The notes under the pieces are model-generated. The model was not told the origin of the DNA, did no database searches, and worked only from the letters and a program-made list of their open reading frames with translations. This document shows positions 53,833-62,868 of a stretch of DNA of 64,000 nt, one piece after another. Made by a program: the position numbers and the translations under genes. Each line of letters starts with the position of its first letter. Positions within the stretch are counted from its first letter, which is position 1. Source of the DNA: Flavobacteriales bacterium UBA6770 (GTDB lineage Bacteria; Bacteroidota; Bacteroidia; Flavobacteriales_G; Salibacteraceae); assembly GCA_905181875.1 (NCBI GenBank), contig CAJIZH010000004.1:372001-436000 (forward strand), written 5' to 3'.

Positions 53833-53971
53833 TTACTTATCAGCCATTACAAATTGAAGTGCTAAACGCTCAGACCAAAGCGATTTTGAAAAATCAAAAC
53901 TTTCACCAAACCCCACGTGGCCTCCATATTTTAAGGATAAAAAAGTGAAGTTTAGATTTAATTCGGCCTCC
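53833..53971 (-). pseudogene. Out-of-frame 3' end of the YheT-type hydrolase
   Basis: Reading continues in the +1 frame as KEAELNLNFTFLSLKYGGHV (first 20 residues), with the His motif YGGHVGFGE, and ends LQFVMADK with a TAA at 53833-53835. This is the normal C terminus of the family. One extra base near CCCTACTAAG (about 53971-53980) accounts for the break. Confidence 0.8.
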
Positions 53972-54817
53972 TTAGTAGGGTAACATTCTGTCTCCAAGAA
54001 AAGGATCGTCTAACGCATTTACGACAAGAGTTGGAATGCTAATGTCTTTTATAAATTGCTTTGAGCTACATTGCTCCCAGTAGTCTTCGGCATTCTTAAA
54101 TCCGTGAACTGGAGCGGTGTACAAATCATCAAAATCAATAAACGATTTACATTGATTGACTTGCTCTTCGGAAATGCCTAGTTCAGGAAATTGATTGATT
54201 TTTATTCTGGTCTTAAATTTTAAAGATTTGAGAAATCGGCGCATGTAAATCCAATTCTTTCTTTTTGATAACTCCTTTGCTGAATCAGCTAATTGAAAAG
54301 GAACGGAAAACGCAACGGCCTTTTTCACCTTGCCAGAAATGTCATTACCCTTCTCTCCAAGATATTTAACCAATACATTCCCACCCAAACTAAATCCAAT
54401 CGGTACAATTTCCTCGTACTCAGCTTGAATAGATTCAATTACAAAATCCAAATCGTCTGTTTTTCCAGAATGATATGTGGTCGGTTTCGTGTTCATTTCT
54501 CCAGAACAACTTCGAAAATTCATGATAACCGCATCAAATCCGTTTTGGTTAAATATTTTAACCATTCCCTTTGCATACTGTCTGTTCGAACTGCCTTCTA
54601 AACCGTGTAATAGAAGCATTATTTTTTTACTTCCCACTTTCGAATAATCAAGATCTAGAAAATCACCATCGGAAGTGGTAACTCTTTTCCGATTGTAACT
54701 AACGTCGGCTATAATTCTTTTCTGATTGGTTAGAATTGTATTCAGATTTCCACTTTTTAGAAGAAACGAAGGCTTAAGAGATTCGTATTCAAATAACATT
54801 ACTACAAAAATCGACAA
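53972..54817 (-). CDS. YheT-type alpha/beta hydrolase, 3' end lost by frameshift
   Basis: An esterase-like hydrolase of the YheT/ABHD1-3 group. The oxyanion HGLEGSS motif (about residue 72) and the nucleophile elbow GFSLGGNVLVKYLG (about 142) are intact, as is the acid region NALDDPFLGDR. The frame stops right after DRMLPY at 53972, before the catalytic histidine. The missing end, with the His block YGGHVGFGE, is present one frame over in the next 139 bases. ATG 54799 (MLFEYESLKPSF) is an alternative start closer to the family. As read, the product would be inactive. Confidence 0.85.
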   Translation of the reverse strand: MSIFVVMLFEYESLKPSFLLKSGNLNTILTNQKRIIADVSYNRKRVTTSDGDFLDLDYSKVGSKKIMLLLHGLEGSSNRQYAKGMVKIFNQNGFDAVIMNFRSCSGEMNTKPTTYHSGKTDDLDFVIESIQAEYEEIVPIGFSLGGNVLVKYLGEKGNDISGKVKKAVAFSVPFQLADSAKELSKRKNWIYMRRFLKSLKFKTRIKINQFPELGISEEQVNQCKSFIDFDDLYTAPVHGFKNAEDYWEQCSSKQFIKDISIPTLVVNALDDPFLGDRMLPY

Positions 54818-54831
54818 TTCAAATCCTTTAC

Positions 54832-55797
54832 CTACATTTTTATTCCTTTCAAATAATGCACTTGTAATTCGTTAATTTTCAATGCGATAAAATAACTACC
54901 TGCAGGTAAATCGGTTGGCACGTTCCATGAAACCGAGTATTTTCCAGCTTCAAAATGCTCCTCTTTTAAATTAGCAACTTGATTGCCAATCATATCAAAG
55001 ACCACAACACTAGCTTTTGCAGGATTAAATACGCCAAACTCAATTTCAACAAAATCTTGAAATGGATTTGGAGCCAATTTATACATCACTCCCTTATCTT
55101 GGTGAATACTATAAATTCCAGTTTTTTCCCCGTTGTTTGTTCCTCCATTATCTACTACTCCGTCTCCTTCAACTGCAATATCCCACGTTCCATCAAAAAC
55201 TCCGTCGCCCCGATCCACTAACTGGATTATTCGATGCGTGGCATCGTAAATACCTGAGGTTATGGAAGCCGCTGTATCAAAGGGAATATCGGTGTCTCCT
55301 TGAAAATACAGTTGCGTAATTACAGTAGGTTTTCCTGGAGGCGTAATTCTAAAATGAATATGAGAAGGTCGATAGGCTGCTCCATTTAAATACTTACCTG
55401 GTTTAATCGTCTCAAACTCGTAAAAGCCTTGAGCATTAGATTTGGTTGTTCCACGCAAATTAAAACCCACATTATCATAAGCACCAGAATCGTCAGCATG
55501 CCATATATCAACCAATGTATCGGGAATTGGATTACAATCCAGGTCCAGCACTCTACCTGAAATTACGATTCGAGTTCCTGCTTCAGCATTTCGCGCTAGC
55601 ACCTTATTGCTTATTGCTGGTGGGTTTACCTTATAAAAAGGCCCTTGTCCATAGCGGTCTACCGTAGTTTCATTGCAGGCCTGTGCTTCATCTATACTAC
55701 CCTCTTTTGATAAAACAGTCAATGGTAAAACGCCTAACGCCAAGGCACTTAGAGTTGTGTTTTTCAAGAATTTTCTGCGTGTGTTTTCAGTTTTCAT
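54832..55797 (-). CDS. Intradiol ring-cleavage dioxygenase-like protein with Tat signal and T9SS sorting domain
   Basis: The first residues MKTENTRRKFLKNTTLSALALG form a twin-arginine (RRKFLK) signal (residues 7-12 shown as RRKFLK). The middle (about 45-235) has the fold of catechol 1,2-dioxygenase-like enzymes; candidate iron ligands are in YRPSHIHF and DIWHADDSGAYDN. The final 80 residues are a T9SS type A domain (LAPNPFQDFVEIEF, LPAGSYFIALK). The protein is therefore predicted to cross the inner membrane folded through Tat and then the outer membrane by T9SS. Related proteins of unknown activity are common in soil and marine Bacteroidota. Confidence 0.88.
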   Translation of the reverse strand: MKTENTRRKFLKNTTLSALALGVLPLTVLSKEGSIDEAQACNETTVDRYGQGPFYKVNPPAISNKVLARNAEAGTRIVISGRVLDLDCNPIPDTLVDIWHADDSGAYDNVGFNLRGTTKSNAQGFYEFETIKPGKYLNGAAYRPSHIHFRITPPGKPTVITQLYFQGDTDIPFDTAASITSGIYDATHRIIQLVDRGDGVFDGTWDIAVEGDGVVDNGGTNNGEKTGIYSIHQDKGVMYKLAPNPFQDFVEIEFGVFNPAKASVVVFDMIGNQVANLKEEHFEAGKYSVSWNVPTDLPAGSYFIALKINELQVHYLKGIKM

Positions 55798-55862
55798 ACT
55801 TTGGATTTTATTTCATGCTTAAATTAAGAACAACTTTGCCTTTCCAATCCTATTAACTCTGT

Positions 55863-55922
55863 CATTCCCACGCAGGCGGGAATCCGTCTTGTTTATTATA
55901 GATTCCCGCCTGCGCGGGAATG
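55863..55922. repeat. REP-like palindromic element
   Basis: Two 22-base arms (55863-55884 and 55901-55922), complementary except for one base, are separated by 16 bases. Both are GC-rich in AT-rich DNA and contain GGCGGGAATC/GATTCCCGCC. This matches the widespread bacterial intergenic repeat of the form GATTCCCGCCTGCGCGGGAA. It sits in the 253-base gap between the dioxygenase and AraC genes; nothing else is seen there. Confidence 0.8.
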
Positions 55923-56050
55923 AAGTTGATTATATAGTTTAGAATAATCAGTGAGTATTATAACTACCTGGAATAGCCGTTCAACAAGAAAGCAAAAATT
56001 CAACTGAACAAAGAAGCCTTTTAATGTTTCCTTAAACTTGCACACCCCAA

Positions 56051-56899
56051 CTAATCGCTTGCACTTTTATATTCAGATTTGAACTGGCTAGGCGATAAGC
56101 TTGTGTGCTTTTTGAAGAAACGATTAAAATAGGCCACATCCACAAATCCACATTCTAAGCTAACTTCTTTGATCTGCTTTGAAGTATAAACCAACATTCG
56201 TTTTGCTCCCAAAACTTTTCTTTCATGCAACAATTGTAATGCGGTTTTACCTGTTTCCTTTTTACAAATTTGATTGAGTCTAGTAACTTGCATTTTTAAT
56301 GAAGAAGCTATTTCATCAATATTATTGGCTTCTAATCCTACCAATTTAATAGCATTTCTAAAAGCATTAAATTCTGACGATGCTTCACTCGTTGGTTGGA
56401 TTACTTTTTTAGAATAAGCCTCTCTTAGTCTTGCCAAAAATGCCAAAAACAGAAACTTACTCACATCTAAAGAGTTCGCTTTTAAGGATTTTCGAACTTG
56501 AATAAGCATTTCGTTTAAGTCCTCTAAATTTGATGAAGAGGGTTTTAAAATAGGATCGGCTCCAGTTCTAAAAAAAGCAAGTGAATTTAGCAATTGCATC
56601 TCTGTCTCGCTTCCACTAAACAGTTCTTCTGGAAAAGTAAAAACATCGCCTTTAGTCTCTTCTCCAAAATCTACTCTATGCACTCTTCCTTTTCCTACAA
56701 AATGAAAGGAATTAGGAGTCGCTTTGTATTTCACAAAATCAATTTCATGCGAGCCAGATCCTTCTTCAATAAATAATACTTGAAAGAAATTATGACGATG
56801 AGCAACCTCAGGGTATCTCGTATCAACTTTTATTCTTCTCGAAGAAATATAGGCCCTTGAAAGGCCGTATTTATGTATGGGTATATCTTGGTTACTCAA
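56051..56899 (-). CDS. AraC-family transcriptional regulator
   Basis: A 282-residue regulator with an N-terminal cupin-like sensing domain (HRHNFFQVLFIEEGSGSHEID, about 30-50) and a C-terminal double helix-turn-helix (about 185-280), whose second HTH reads ECGFVDVAYFNRFFKKHTSLSPSQF. The inducer is unknown. It lies upstream of the Tat/T9SS dioxygenase gene on the same strand, but 250 bases and a REP element separate them. It is divergent from an unknown membrane protein gene. Confidence 0.92.
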   Translation of the reverse strand: MSNQDIPIHKYGLSRAYISSRRIKVDTRYPEVAHRHNFFQVLFIEEGSGSHEIDFVKYKATPNSFHFVGKGRVHRVDFGEETKGDVFTFPEELFSGSETEMQLLNSLAFFRTGADPILKPSSSNLEDLNEMLIQVRKSLKANSLDVSKFLFLAFLARLREAYSKKVIQPTSEASSEFNAFRNAIKLVGLEANNIDEIASSLKMQVTRLNQICKKETGKTALQLLHERKVLGAKRMLVYTSKQIKEVSLECGFVDVAYFNRFFKKHTSLSPSQFKSEYKSASD

Positions 56900-57020
56900 A
56901 ATGTGATATTAATACATCTGTATGAACACGCAAGATATTGAATCGTTGGTAATCTTTGTAGAATTCAAATATGAACACTAATAATATATAAGTCTGTATG
57001 TTAAACTGGTATCACCGACA

Positions 57021-57773
57021 ATGGTTTCAAAAATCCTATCAGCCATAATTCTTTCTGTAATTGCTTTTACAGGGATTTGTCAGAAACTTGATTCTGACGT
57101 AATTATCAAAATGAATGGCACAACAATAAAAGGAACTTTAGATACAAGCTTCACAGGACATACAGTGACCAGCCAAGGGATTTCTTACCCTTTATCAGAT
57201 GTTAGATTCGTTTTGAAAAATGGAATTAAGTATGCTAATACTCAACACTTAATTGGAAACTCAAAATTTGCTAACGAAGCACGTAAGCTTCAATTCATAA
57301 AACCATGGAAGGCCAGTAACGAATTCACACTGTACCTTTTTGTTTTTAAGACTCCTGTGGGTGCAGGCAACTATACTCAATACAAAACAGAATGGCATTT
57401 TGCTTATTCGAATTTAAATGGGCCATTAAAAGTTGGAAAACCCAATATCATTAAAAATGATATGGTTTCTAATCGAAAAAGTCTTCGTTTACTTAAACGA
57501 TATAAACGAGTTCAAGCAGTTCGAATAGTTTCAGGTATCTCTTTTTTCGCTGGATTTTTAGGAGGATTGTCCGTTTTTGAGAATAATGCCACCCTTGGAG
57601 TTAGTATGCTTGGAGCCTCCTTAGCTGCAGCAATAGTCTATCTAATTGCAAATAATAATAAAGGTGATAATTTATTGATAAAAGCTTTTGATACATTTGA
57701 TCCTAACTTGAAACTGATAGATGATAATGTTCCTGTTATTTATGTGAATCGGTATCTTCAAGATAACCGATAA
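57021..57773 (+). CDS. Membrane protein of unknown function with signal peptide
   Basis: Not recognised. The N terminus is a signal peptide (MVSKILSAIILSVIAFTGICQ). A small beta-rich region follows (DVIIKMNGTTIKGTLDTSF), a motif seen in secreted Bacteroidota proteins with a 'SHOCT-like' or DUF layout, and two membrane helices are near the C terminus (about 166-186 and 192-212). The order signal, soluble domain and two helices suggests an inner membrane protein with a periplasmic domain. It lies between AraC (divergent) and topB (convergent, eight bases away). Confidence 0.7.
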   Translation: MVSKILSAIILSVIAFTGICQKLDSDVIIKMNGTTIKGTLDTSFTGHTVTSQGISYPLSDVRFVLKNGIKYANTQHLIGNSKFANEARKLQFIKPWKASNEFTLYLFVFKTPVGAGNYTQYKTEWHFAYSNLNGPLKVGKPNIIKNDMVSNRKSLRLLKRYKRVQAVRIVSGISFFAGFLGGLSVFENNATLGVSMLGASLAAAIVYLIANNNKGDNLLIKAFDTFDPNLKLIDDNVPVIYVNRYLQDNR

Positions 57774-57781
57774 TGAACGGG

Positions 57782-59821
57782 TCAAGAAGGTTTAGAAATG
57801 CCCAGCTTTAGCTTATCGTCCAGCACCATTTTCTTTAATTCTTTAGGCTTCTTTTTATTGAAAATGTAATTGTACTTCGTTTCGCCTTTTTGCAATAATT
57901 CTTGCAACTCGCTATCGCTTATTGTGATTCCCTTATATTCAAACGGTAAAGTGAACTTGCAGCCTTTTTTCCAATCGGAACATCCCCAAGCAGTCTTTCC
58001 TCTTATCAAATGACCTATTTCACACTTTGGGCAACCTGTTTGTTTTTCCTTGTATTGCTGACTTTTAACTTGCTCGGTTAGTTCTCGAACCATCTGATTC
58101 AATTCTTCTTTGAATTGTTTTATATCAAATTCACCACGTTCTATATCTCTTAATTTCTTCTCCCAAACCCCAGTTAACTCAGCAGATTTTAAAAGATCGG
58201 TTTCAATCAAATCAATCAATTCTTTGCCCGTAGCGGTAGCCATGATTCGTTTCTTCTGACGTACCAAATATTTGCGAGAAAATAGCTTTTCAATAATATT
58301 TGCACGAGTTGAAGGACGACCTATTCCATTTTCCTTCATTAAATCACGCAACTCATCATCGTCTACTTGCTTTCCAGCAGACTCCATTGCCCTTAATAAA
58401 GTGGCCTCCGTGAAGTAACTAGGAGCTTTAGTTTGTTTTTCAACCAATTGAGGTTCGTGCGGTCCTTTTTCCCCTTTTTCAAAAACAGGCATTACCTGAT
58501 CTTCACCTTGCGATTTAGTATCGTTACTTTTTGATTCAAACAAGACCTTCCAACCTGGTTCCAGAATTTGTTTCCCAGTAGCACGAAACTCATGCTTCAA
58601 AGCCATTCCCAAAACAGTAGTATTGCTCACTATACAATCTGGATAAAAAACCGCAATAAACCGTCTTGTTATCAAATCATAGGTCTTCTTCTGCTCTAGA
58701 CTCAAACCAACTCTCGAAGGATCCTCTCCCGTAGGAATTATGGCATGGTGATCCGTTACTTTTTTGTCATTAAAGACCTTAGTTGTCTTTCTGATTTTCT
58801 TTCCCAAAAGTGGTTCCGTAAATTTCGAATATGCAGACAAATTCTTTAATATCCCAGCGATTTTCGGGTACACATCATTCGGCAAATAGGCAGTATCTAC
58901 TCTTGGATAGGTCACCAACTTTTGTTCGTACAAATGCTGTACGTAGGTCAATGTTTCTTCAGCGGTAAATCCGAATTTTTTGTTACATTCTACTTGTATC
59001 GAAGTCAAATCGAACAATGAAGGAGCCAATTCTTTTCCCTCTTTTTGAGTGTAGGATTTAATCTCAAAATCAACCTCTTTTATAGAAGCCACTATTTCGG
59101 CTCCCTTCTCTTTCTCTTTTAATTTTCCTTTTGTTCCAGCGAATTCAACGTCACGATAGGTGGTCTTAATATCAAAGTAGATTTCCGAAACGAAGGCATC
59201 AATTTCCTTTTGACGTTCTACAATTAATGCCAATGTTGGTGTTTGCACTCTGCCCACAGAAAAAACCTGTTTGAATGCTCCAAATTTCAAGGTATACAAT
59301 CGTGTTGCATTCATGCCTAGCAGCCAATCACCAATTGCTCGGGCTGTTCCAGCGGCATACAAATTATCGTATTTACTTCCTTCTTTAAGGTTTTTAAAAC
59401 CCTCTTGAATCGCTTCTTTAGTCAAGGAACTAATCCAAAGTCGCTTAATTGGTTTTTTGTTTTTTGCCTTAGATAAAACCCAGCGCTGAATCAATTCCCC
59501 TTCTTGGCCAGCATCACCGCAGTTTATTACTTCATCGCATTTATCCACCAAATGTGCAATTGTATCAAACTGCCTTTTGACTCCATTATTTTCTATAAGC
59601 TTAATCCCGAAGTTTTCAGGAATCATAGGCAACGTGTTTATGTCCCATTGTTTCCAATCTGGAGTATAATCCGCCGGTTCTTTTAACGTACACAAATGAC
59701 CAAATGTCCAAGAAACCCAATAACCATTACCCTCCCAATAGCCATCATTTCGATTTGTTGCTCCAATAATTTGGGCTATGTCTTTAGCGACACTAGGTTT
59801 CTCAGCTATGCACAATTTCAT
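57782..59821 (-). CDS. topB: DNA topoisomerase III (type IA)
   Basis: A type IA topoisomerase that relaxes or decatenates DNA by cutting one strand. The Toprim domain is at the N terminus with CIAEKPSVAKDIA and NCGDAGQEGELI (the usual DxDRE form is DAGQE here). The active-site tyrosine is in TYPRVDTAYLP (about residue 305). The C terminus has one four-cysteine zinc finger (CPKC, then CSDWKKGC). The length of 679 fits TopB. It is not in an operon; mobile elements often carry topB copies, but nothing mobile is seen here. Confidence 0.94.
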   Translation of the reverse strand: MKLCIAEKPSVAKDIAQIIGATNRNDGYWEGNGYWVSWTFGHLCTLKEPADYTPDWKQWDINTLPMIPENFGIKLIENNGVKRQFDTIAHLVDKCDEVINCGDAGQEGELIQRWVLSKAKNKKPIKRLWISSLTKEAIQEGFKNLKEGSKYDNLYAAGTARAIGDWLLGMNATRLYTLKFGAFKQVFSVGRVQTPTLALIVERQKEIDAFVSEIYFDIKTTYRDVEFAGTKGKLKEKEKGAEIVASIKEVDFEIKSYTQKEGKELAPSLFDLTSIQVECNKKFGFTAEETLTYVQHLYEQKLVTYPRVDTAYLPNDVYPKIAGILKNLSAYSKFTEPLLGKKIRKTTKVFNDKKVTDHHAIIPTGEDPSRVGLSLEQKKTYDLITRRFIAVFYPDCIVSNTTVLGMALKHEFRATGKQILEPGWKVLFESKSNDTKSQGEDQVMPVFEKGEKGPHEPQLVEKQTKAPSYFTEATLLRAMESAGKQVDDDELRDLMKENGIGRPSTRANIIEKLFSRKYLVRQKKRIMATATGKELIDLIETDLLKSAELTGVWEKKLRDIERGEFDIKQFKEELNQMVRELTEQVKSQQYKEKQTGCPKCEIGHLIRGKTAWGCSDWKKGCKFTLPFEYKGITISDSELQELLQKGETKYNYIFNKKKPKELKKMVLDDKLKLGISKPS

Positions 59822-60010
59822 TTAGCCCAAAGCTCATGTTCTAGATTGATTCTGGCAAGAAATAATATCAATTTAATAAGGAAGTTTTCAGCCTTGAATT
59901 CACAACCTATATTGTCGAGTTAATTACAATTCGCATGTTTAAACGGTAACCTTGATGCTCCTCCTCAACTTTGAACCAATGCAAAAATTTAAATTGGCGT
60001 TAATATAAAT

Positions 60011-60991
60011 ATGCTACCAAGGATTAGCAATTTTTTCATTTTTGAAGTTTCGGAGCTACCCACCATCCTGCTTTGCGATTCCATTAAAATTTTAAAGGTT
60101 TCTGATAAAACCAAAGAACAACTTTTTAACGAAGATGAAAACCCTACAGACTTCCCCTTTGATTCGCTCGTTGCTGACGAAGATAAAAAGCGAGTAAACC
60201 GAGCATTAATAGACATTAAAAACAAAAAACAATCAGAAAAAATCCAACTTCGCCTGAAAAATAAAGCCGGATTAAGGTGGGTCGAATTTGATTGGCAATA
60301 CATTAAAAAAAACGGTTTCATATATTTATTAGGTGTTGGATCTTTCATTAACACACCTGAAGAGGATAAAATTATTGCTTTTCAAACCGCAGAAGCGTTG
60401 AAAGATGCTGAGCAAATTGGAAAAATGGGCAGTTGGTGGGTGAATCCTAAAACACTCGAAAATCACTGGAGTGAAGGAAATTACAGAATTTGGGGAGCAG
60501 ATTCCACCAAGCCACCTCCTTCGGTATCGTGGGTATTAAAACAAATACATCCTGAAGACTCCAGTAAAGTGCTCAACGCCATAAAAGCTGTCGGCCTAAA
60601 TGGGCAAAACACCGAAATCAATTTCCGGATGCGTCTCGACAAAAATCTGCCATACCGATATTTCTTCACCCGAGTTAGACCTTGGATTGTTAATGGAGAA
60701 GTTGTTGAAATAAAGGGTGTCAACTTTGAAGTCACTGATTTGGTGCAATATCAAATCGAACTAGAAAAGCAAAATGAGTCCTTAAATCGGAAAAACGGAA
60801 AACTATCCGAGTACGTTCGAATGAACTCGCATGACGTTCGAGGTCCGTTGTCCAATATTCTTAGTTTGATTGAGCTCGAAAAGCACGAAACAATGAATCA
60901 TTCAGAATTCGTGAATCATGTTAAGGAATCCGCAGATAAATTGGACTCTACTCTAAGGCGGATTAATGAGGTTTTATTGATTGAAGATTAA
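60011..60991 (+). CDS. PAS-domain protein with DHp-like end, no kinase ATPase domain
   Basis: A 326-residue signalling protein. A first PAS-like region (about 20-110) and a second PAS domain with PAC motif (about 125-245, IGKMGSWWVNPKTLENHWSE) are followed by a coiled linker and a HisKA-like region (about 265-326) with the H-box NSHDVRGPLSNILSLI. The protein then ends at the stop, without the HATPase_c domain that would phosphorylate it. The gene's last four bases overlap the convergent ABC-F gene, so no missing part lies downstream. It may work as a dimerisation or phosphotransfer module. Confidence 0.8.
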   Translation: MLPRISNFFIFEVSELPTILLCDSIKILKVSDKTKEQLFNEDENPTDFPFDSLVADEDKKRVNRALIDIKNKKQSEKIQLRLKNKAGLRWVEFDWQYIKKNGFIYLLGVGSFINTPEEDKIIAFQTAEALKDAEQIGKMGSWWVNPKTLENHWSEGNYRIWGADSTKPPPSVSWVLKQIHPEDSSKVLNAIKAVGLNGQNTEINFRMRLDKNLPYRYFFTRVRPWIVNGEVVEIKGVNFEVTDLVQYQIELEKQNESLNRKNGKLSEYVRMNSHDVRGPLSNILSLIELEKHETMNHSEFVNHVKESADKLDSTLRRINEVLLIED

Positions 60992-62868
60992 GCCTGTTTG
61001 TCACTCAACTCTAGCCAACGATCCGATTTAGTTTCTAGGTTCCCTATAATCTCGCCAAGTTCATCGGATAGCTTCATCATCTCATCCGAATCTTCAATTC
61101 CTTTTTCGAACTTGTTATTGATTTCAGCCTTTCGCTTCTCTAGCTTTTCAATGTCAACTTCTAAAATGCCAAACTCACGTTTTTCATTGAAGGACATCTT
61201 TTGTGGTTTATCAGTAGAAACATTTTTCGGTTTTGATTTCTTCTCTACTTCCTTCTTTACTGCAACTGCTTCAATTTTATCTCCACCTGCCTTCTTCCAG
61301 TCTCTCCATTGAGAGTAATTGCCTGGAAAATCTTTAATACTAAGCTTGTCTTTCTCTAAAACGAATAAATGATCTACTAGCTTATCCATAAAGTATCTAT
61401 CGTGACTTACGATAATCACACATCCCGGAAAATCCAGAAGAAAATCTTCAAGGATATTCAAGGTCATAATATCCAAATCATTGGTAGGCTCATCAAGAAT
61501 TAAGAAGTTAGGGTTTTTCATCAAAACCGTCAACAGATGCAACCTTCGTTTTTCTCCACCACTCAATTTTTCAATCATGTTGTAGTGCATGTTCTTAGGG
61601 AACAAGAAACGCTCGAGTAATTGAGAGGCAGAAAGCTTTTTTCCTTTGGCTAAGGGAATGAATTCCGCTACTTTTTTAACGACTTCAAAAACGCGTTCGT
61701 TCGTTTTAAACTTCATTCCCTCTTGATTGAAGTAACCAACTTTAATGGTCTCACCGACCACTACTTTACCAGAATCAGGCTGAACTTTCTCCGTAATTAT
61801 ATTTAGCAAAGTTGATTTCCCCGTCCCGTTAGGGCCAATAATTCCAACCTTCTCAGCACGTTTGAATTTATAGCTAAAGCCTTCAAACAGTTGTTTATCC
61901 GCAAAACCTTTTCCAACATTATGGAATTCAAGAATCTTACTACCCATTCTCTCCATATTGATTTCCAGCTCAACTTGCTTGTCATCAATTCGTTGTTTCG
62001 CAACTTGCTTCAGATCATGGAAAGAATCGATTCTTGCCTTGCTCTTTGTCGTTCGAGCCTTGGGCTGTCTTCGCATCCATTCAACCTCGGTTCTAAAAAG
62101 GTTTTTCGCCTTTTCTATAGTCGCTTGATCTGACGATTTTCGTTCTTCTCTTCTTTCCAAAAAGAAAGAATAATTGCCTTTGTAAGTGTATAAACCGAAA
62201 TCATCCATTTCCAGAATGGTATTACACACGTTTTCTAAAAAATACCTATCGTGAGTCACCATCAACAAAGTGATATTCTCTGTTTTTAAGAATTTCTCTA
62301 ACCATTCGATCATTTCTAAATCCAAGTGGTTAGTTGGTTCATCCAACATCAAAAAGTCAGGCTCATCAATCAACACTTTAGCCAATGCCAAACGCTTCAA
62401 TTGACCTCCAGAAAGAGATCCAACTTTTGCATCTAATTGGTCGATGTTTAATTCTGAAAGAATGCTCTTGACCTTCACTTCTTGATCCCATCCATTTAGA
62501 TCTTCCAAAGTATCCATGGCTTTTTGAAACGCTTCGCCAGTTTCGCCCTCTTCTAGGCATCTTTCGTATTCACTGATCGCTATTAGAATTGGATTATCGG
62601 TTTCAAAAACTGAATCCCAAATCGTAAGGTCAGGGTTGATTTTAGGATCCTGCATCAAGTACCTCACTTTAAGTCCCTTTCGGAAAACTACTCTACCAGA
62701 ATCAGGCTCTTCTAATCCAGCAATAATTTTCATCAAAGTGGACTTCCCTGTTCCGTTTTGTGCAACCAAAGCGACTTTATCGCCAGCCGCCATTCCAAAA
62801 GTTAAATTGCTTAATATTTCTCGATCGGCAAAACGCTTCGAGATGGATTCAATAGATAAATAATTCAT
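60988..62868 (-). CDS. uup: ABC-F ATPase, Uup-like
   Basis: A soluble protein of 626 residues with two ABC domains and no membrane part. Walker A motifs are AQNGTGKST (about 36) and GPNGTGKST (about 345); both signatures (SGGQLKRLALAKVL and SGGEKRRLHLLTVL) and Walker B sites LDEPTNHLD and LDEPTNDLD are intact. A linker lies between, and a C-terminal coiled coil (about 540-626, KREFGILEVDIEKLEKRKAE) is typical of Uup. ABC-F proteins act on ribosomes. Its start overlaps the preceding gene's stop by one base. Confidence 0.92.
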   Translation of the reverse strand: MNYLSIESISKRFADREILSNLTFGMAAGDKVALVAQNGTGKSTLMKIIAGLEEPDSGRVVFRKGLKVRYLMQDPKINPDLTIWDSVFETDNPILIAISEYERCLEEGETGEAFQKAMDTLEDLNGWDQEVKVKSILSELNIDQLDAKVGSLSGGQLKRLALAKVLIDEPDFLMLDEPTNHLDLEMIEWLEKFLKTENITLLMVTHDRYFLENVCNTILEMDDFGLYTYKGNYSFFLERREERKSSDQATIEKAKNLFRTEVEWMRRQPKARTTKSKARIDSFHDLKQVAKQRIDDKQVELEINMERMGSKILEFHNVGKGFADKQLFEGFSYKFKRAEKVGIIGPNGTGKSTLLNIITEKVQPDSGKVVVGETIKVGYFNQEGMKFKTNERVFEVVKKVAEFIPLAKGKKLSASQLLERFLFPKNMHYNMIEKLSGGEKRRLHLLTVLMKNPNFLILDEPTNDLDIMTLNILEDFLLDFPGCVIIVSHDRYFMDKLVDHLFVLEKDKLSIKDFPGNYSQWRDWKKAGGDKIEAVAVKKEVEKKSKPKNVSTDKPQKMSFNEKREFGILEVDIEKLEKRKAEINNKFEKGIEDSDEMMKLSDELGEIIGNLETKSDRWLELSDKQA

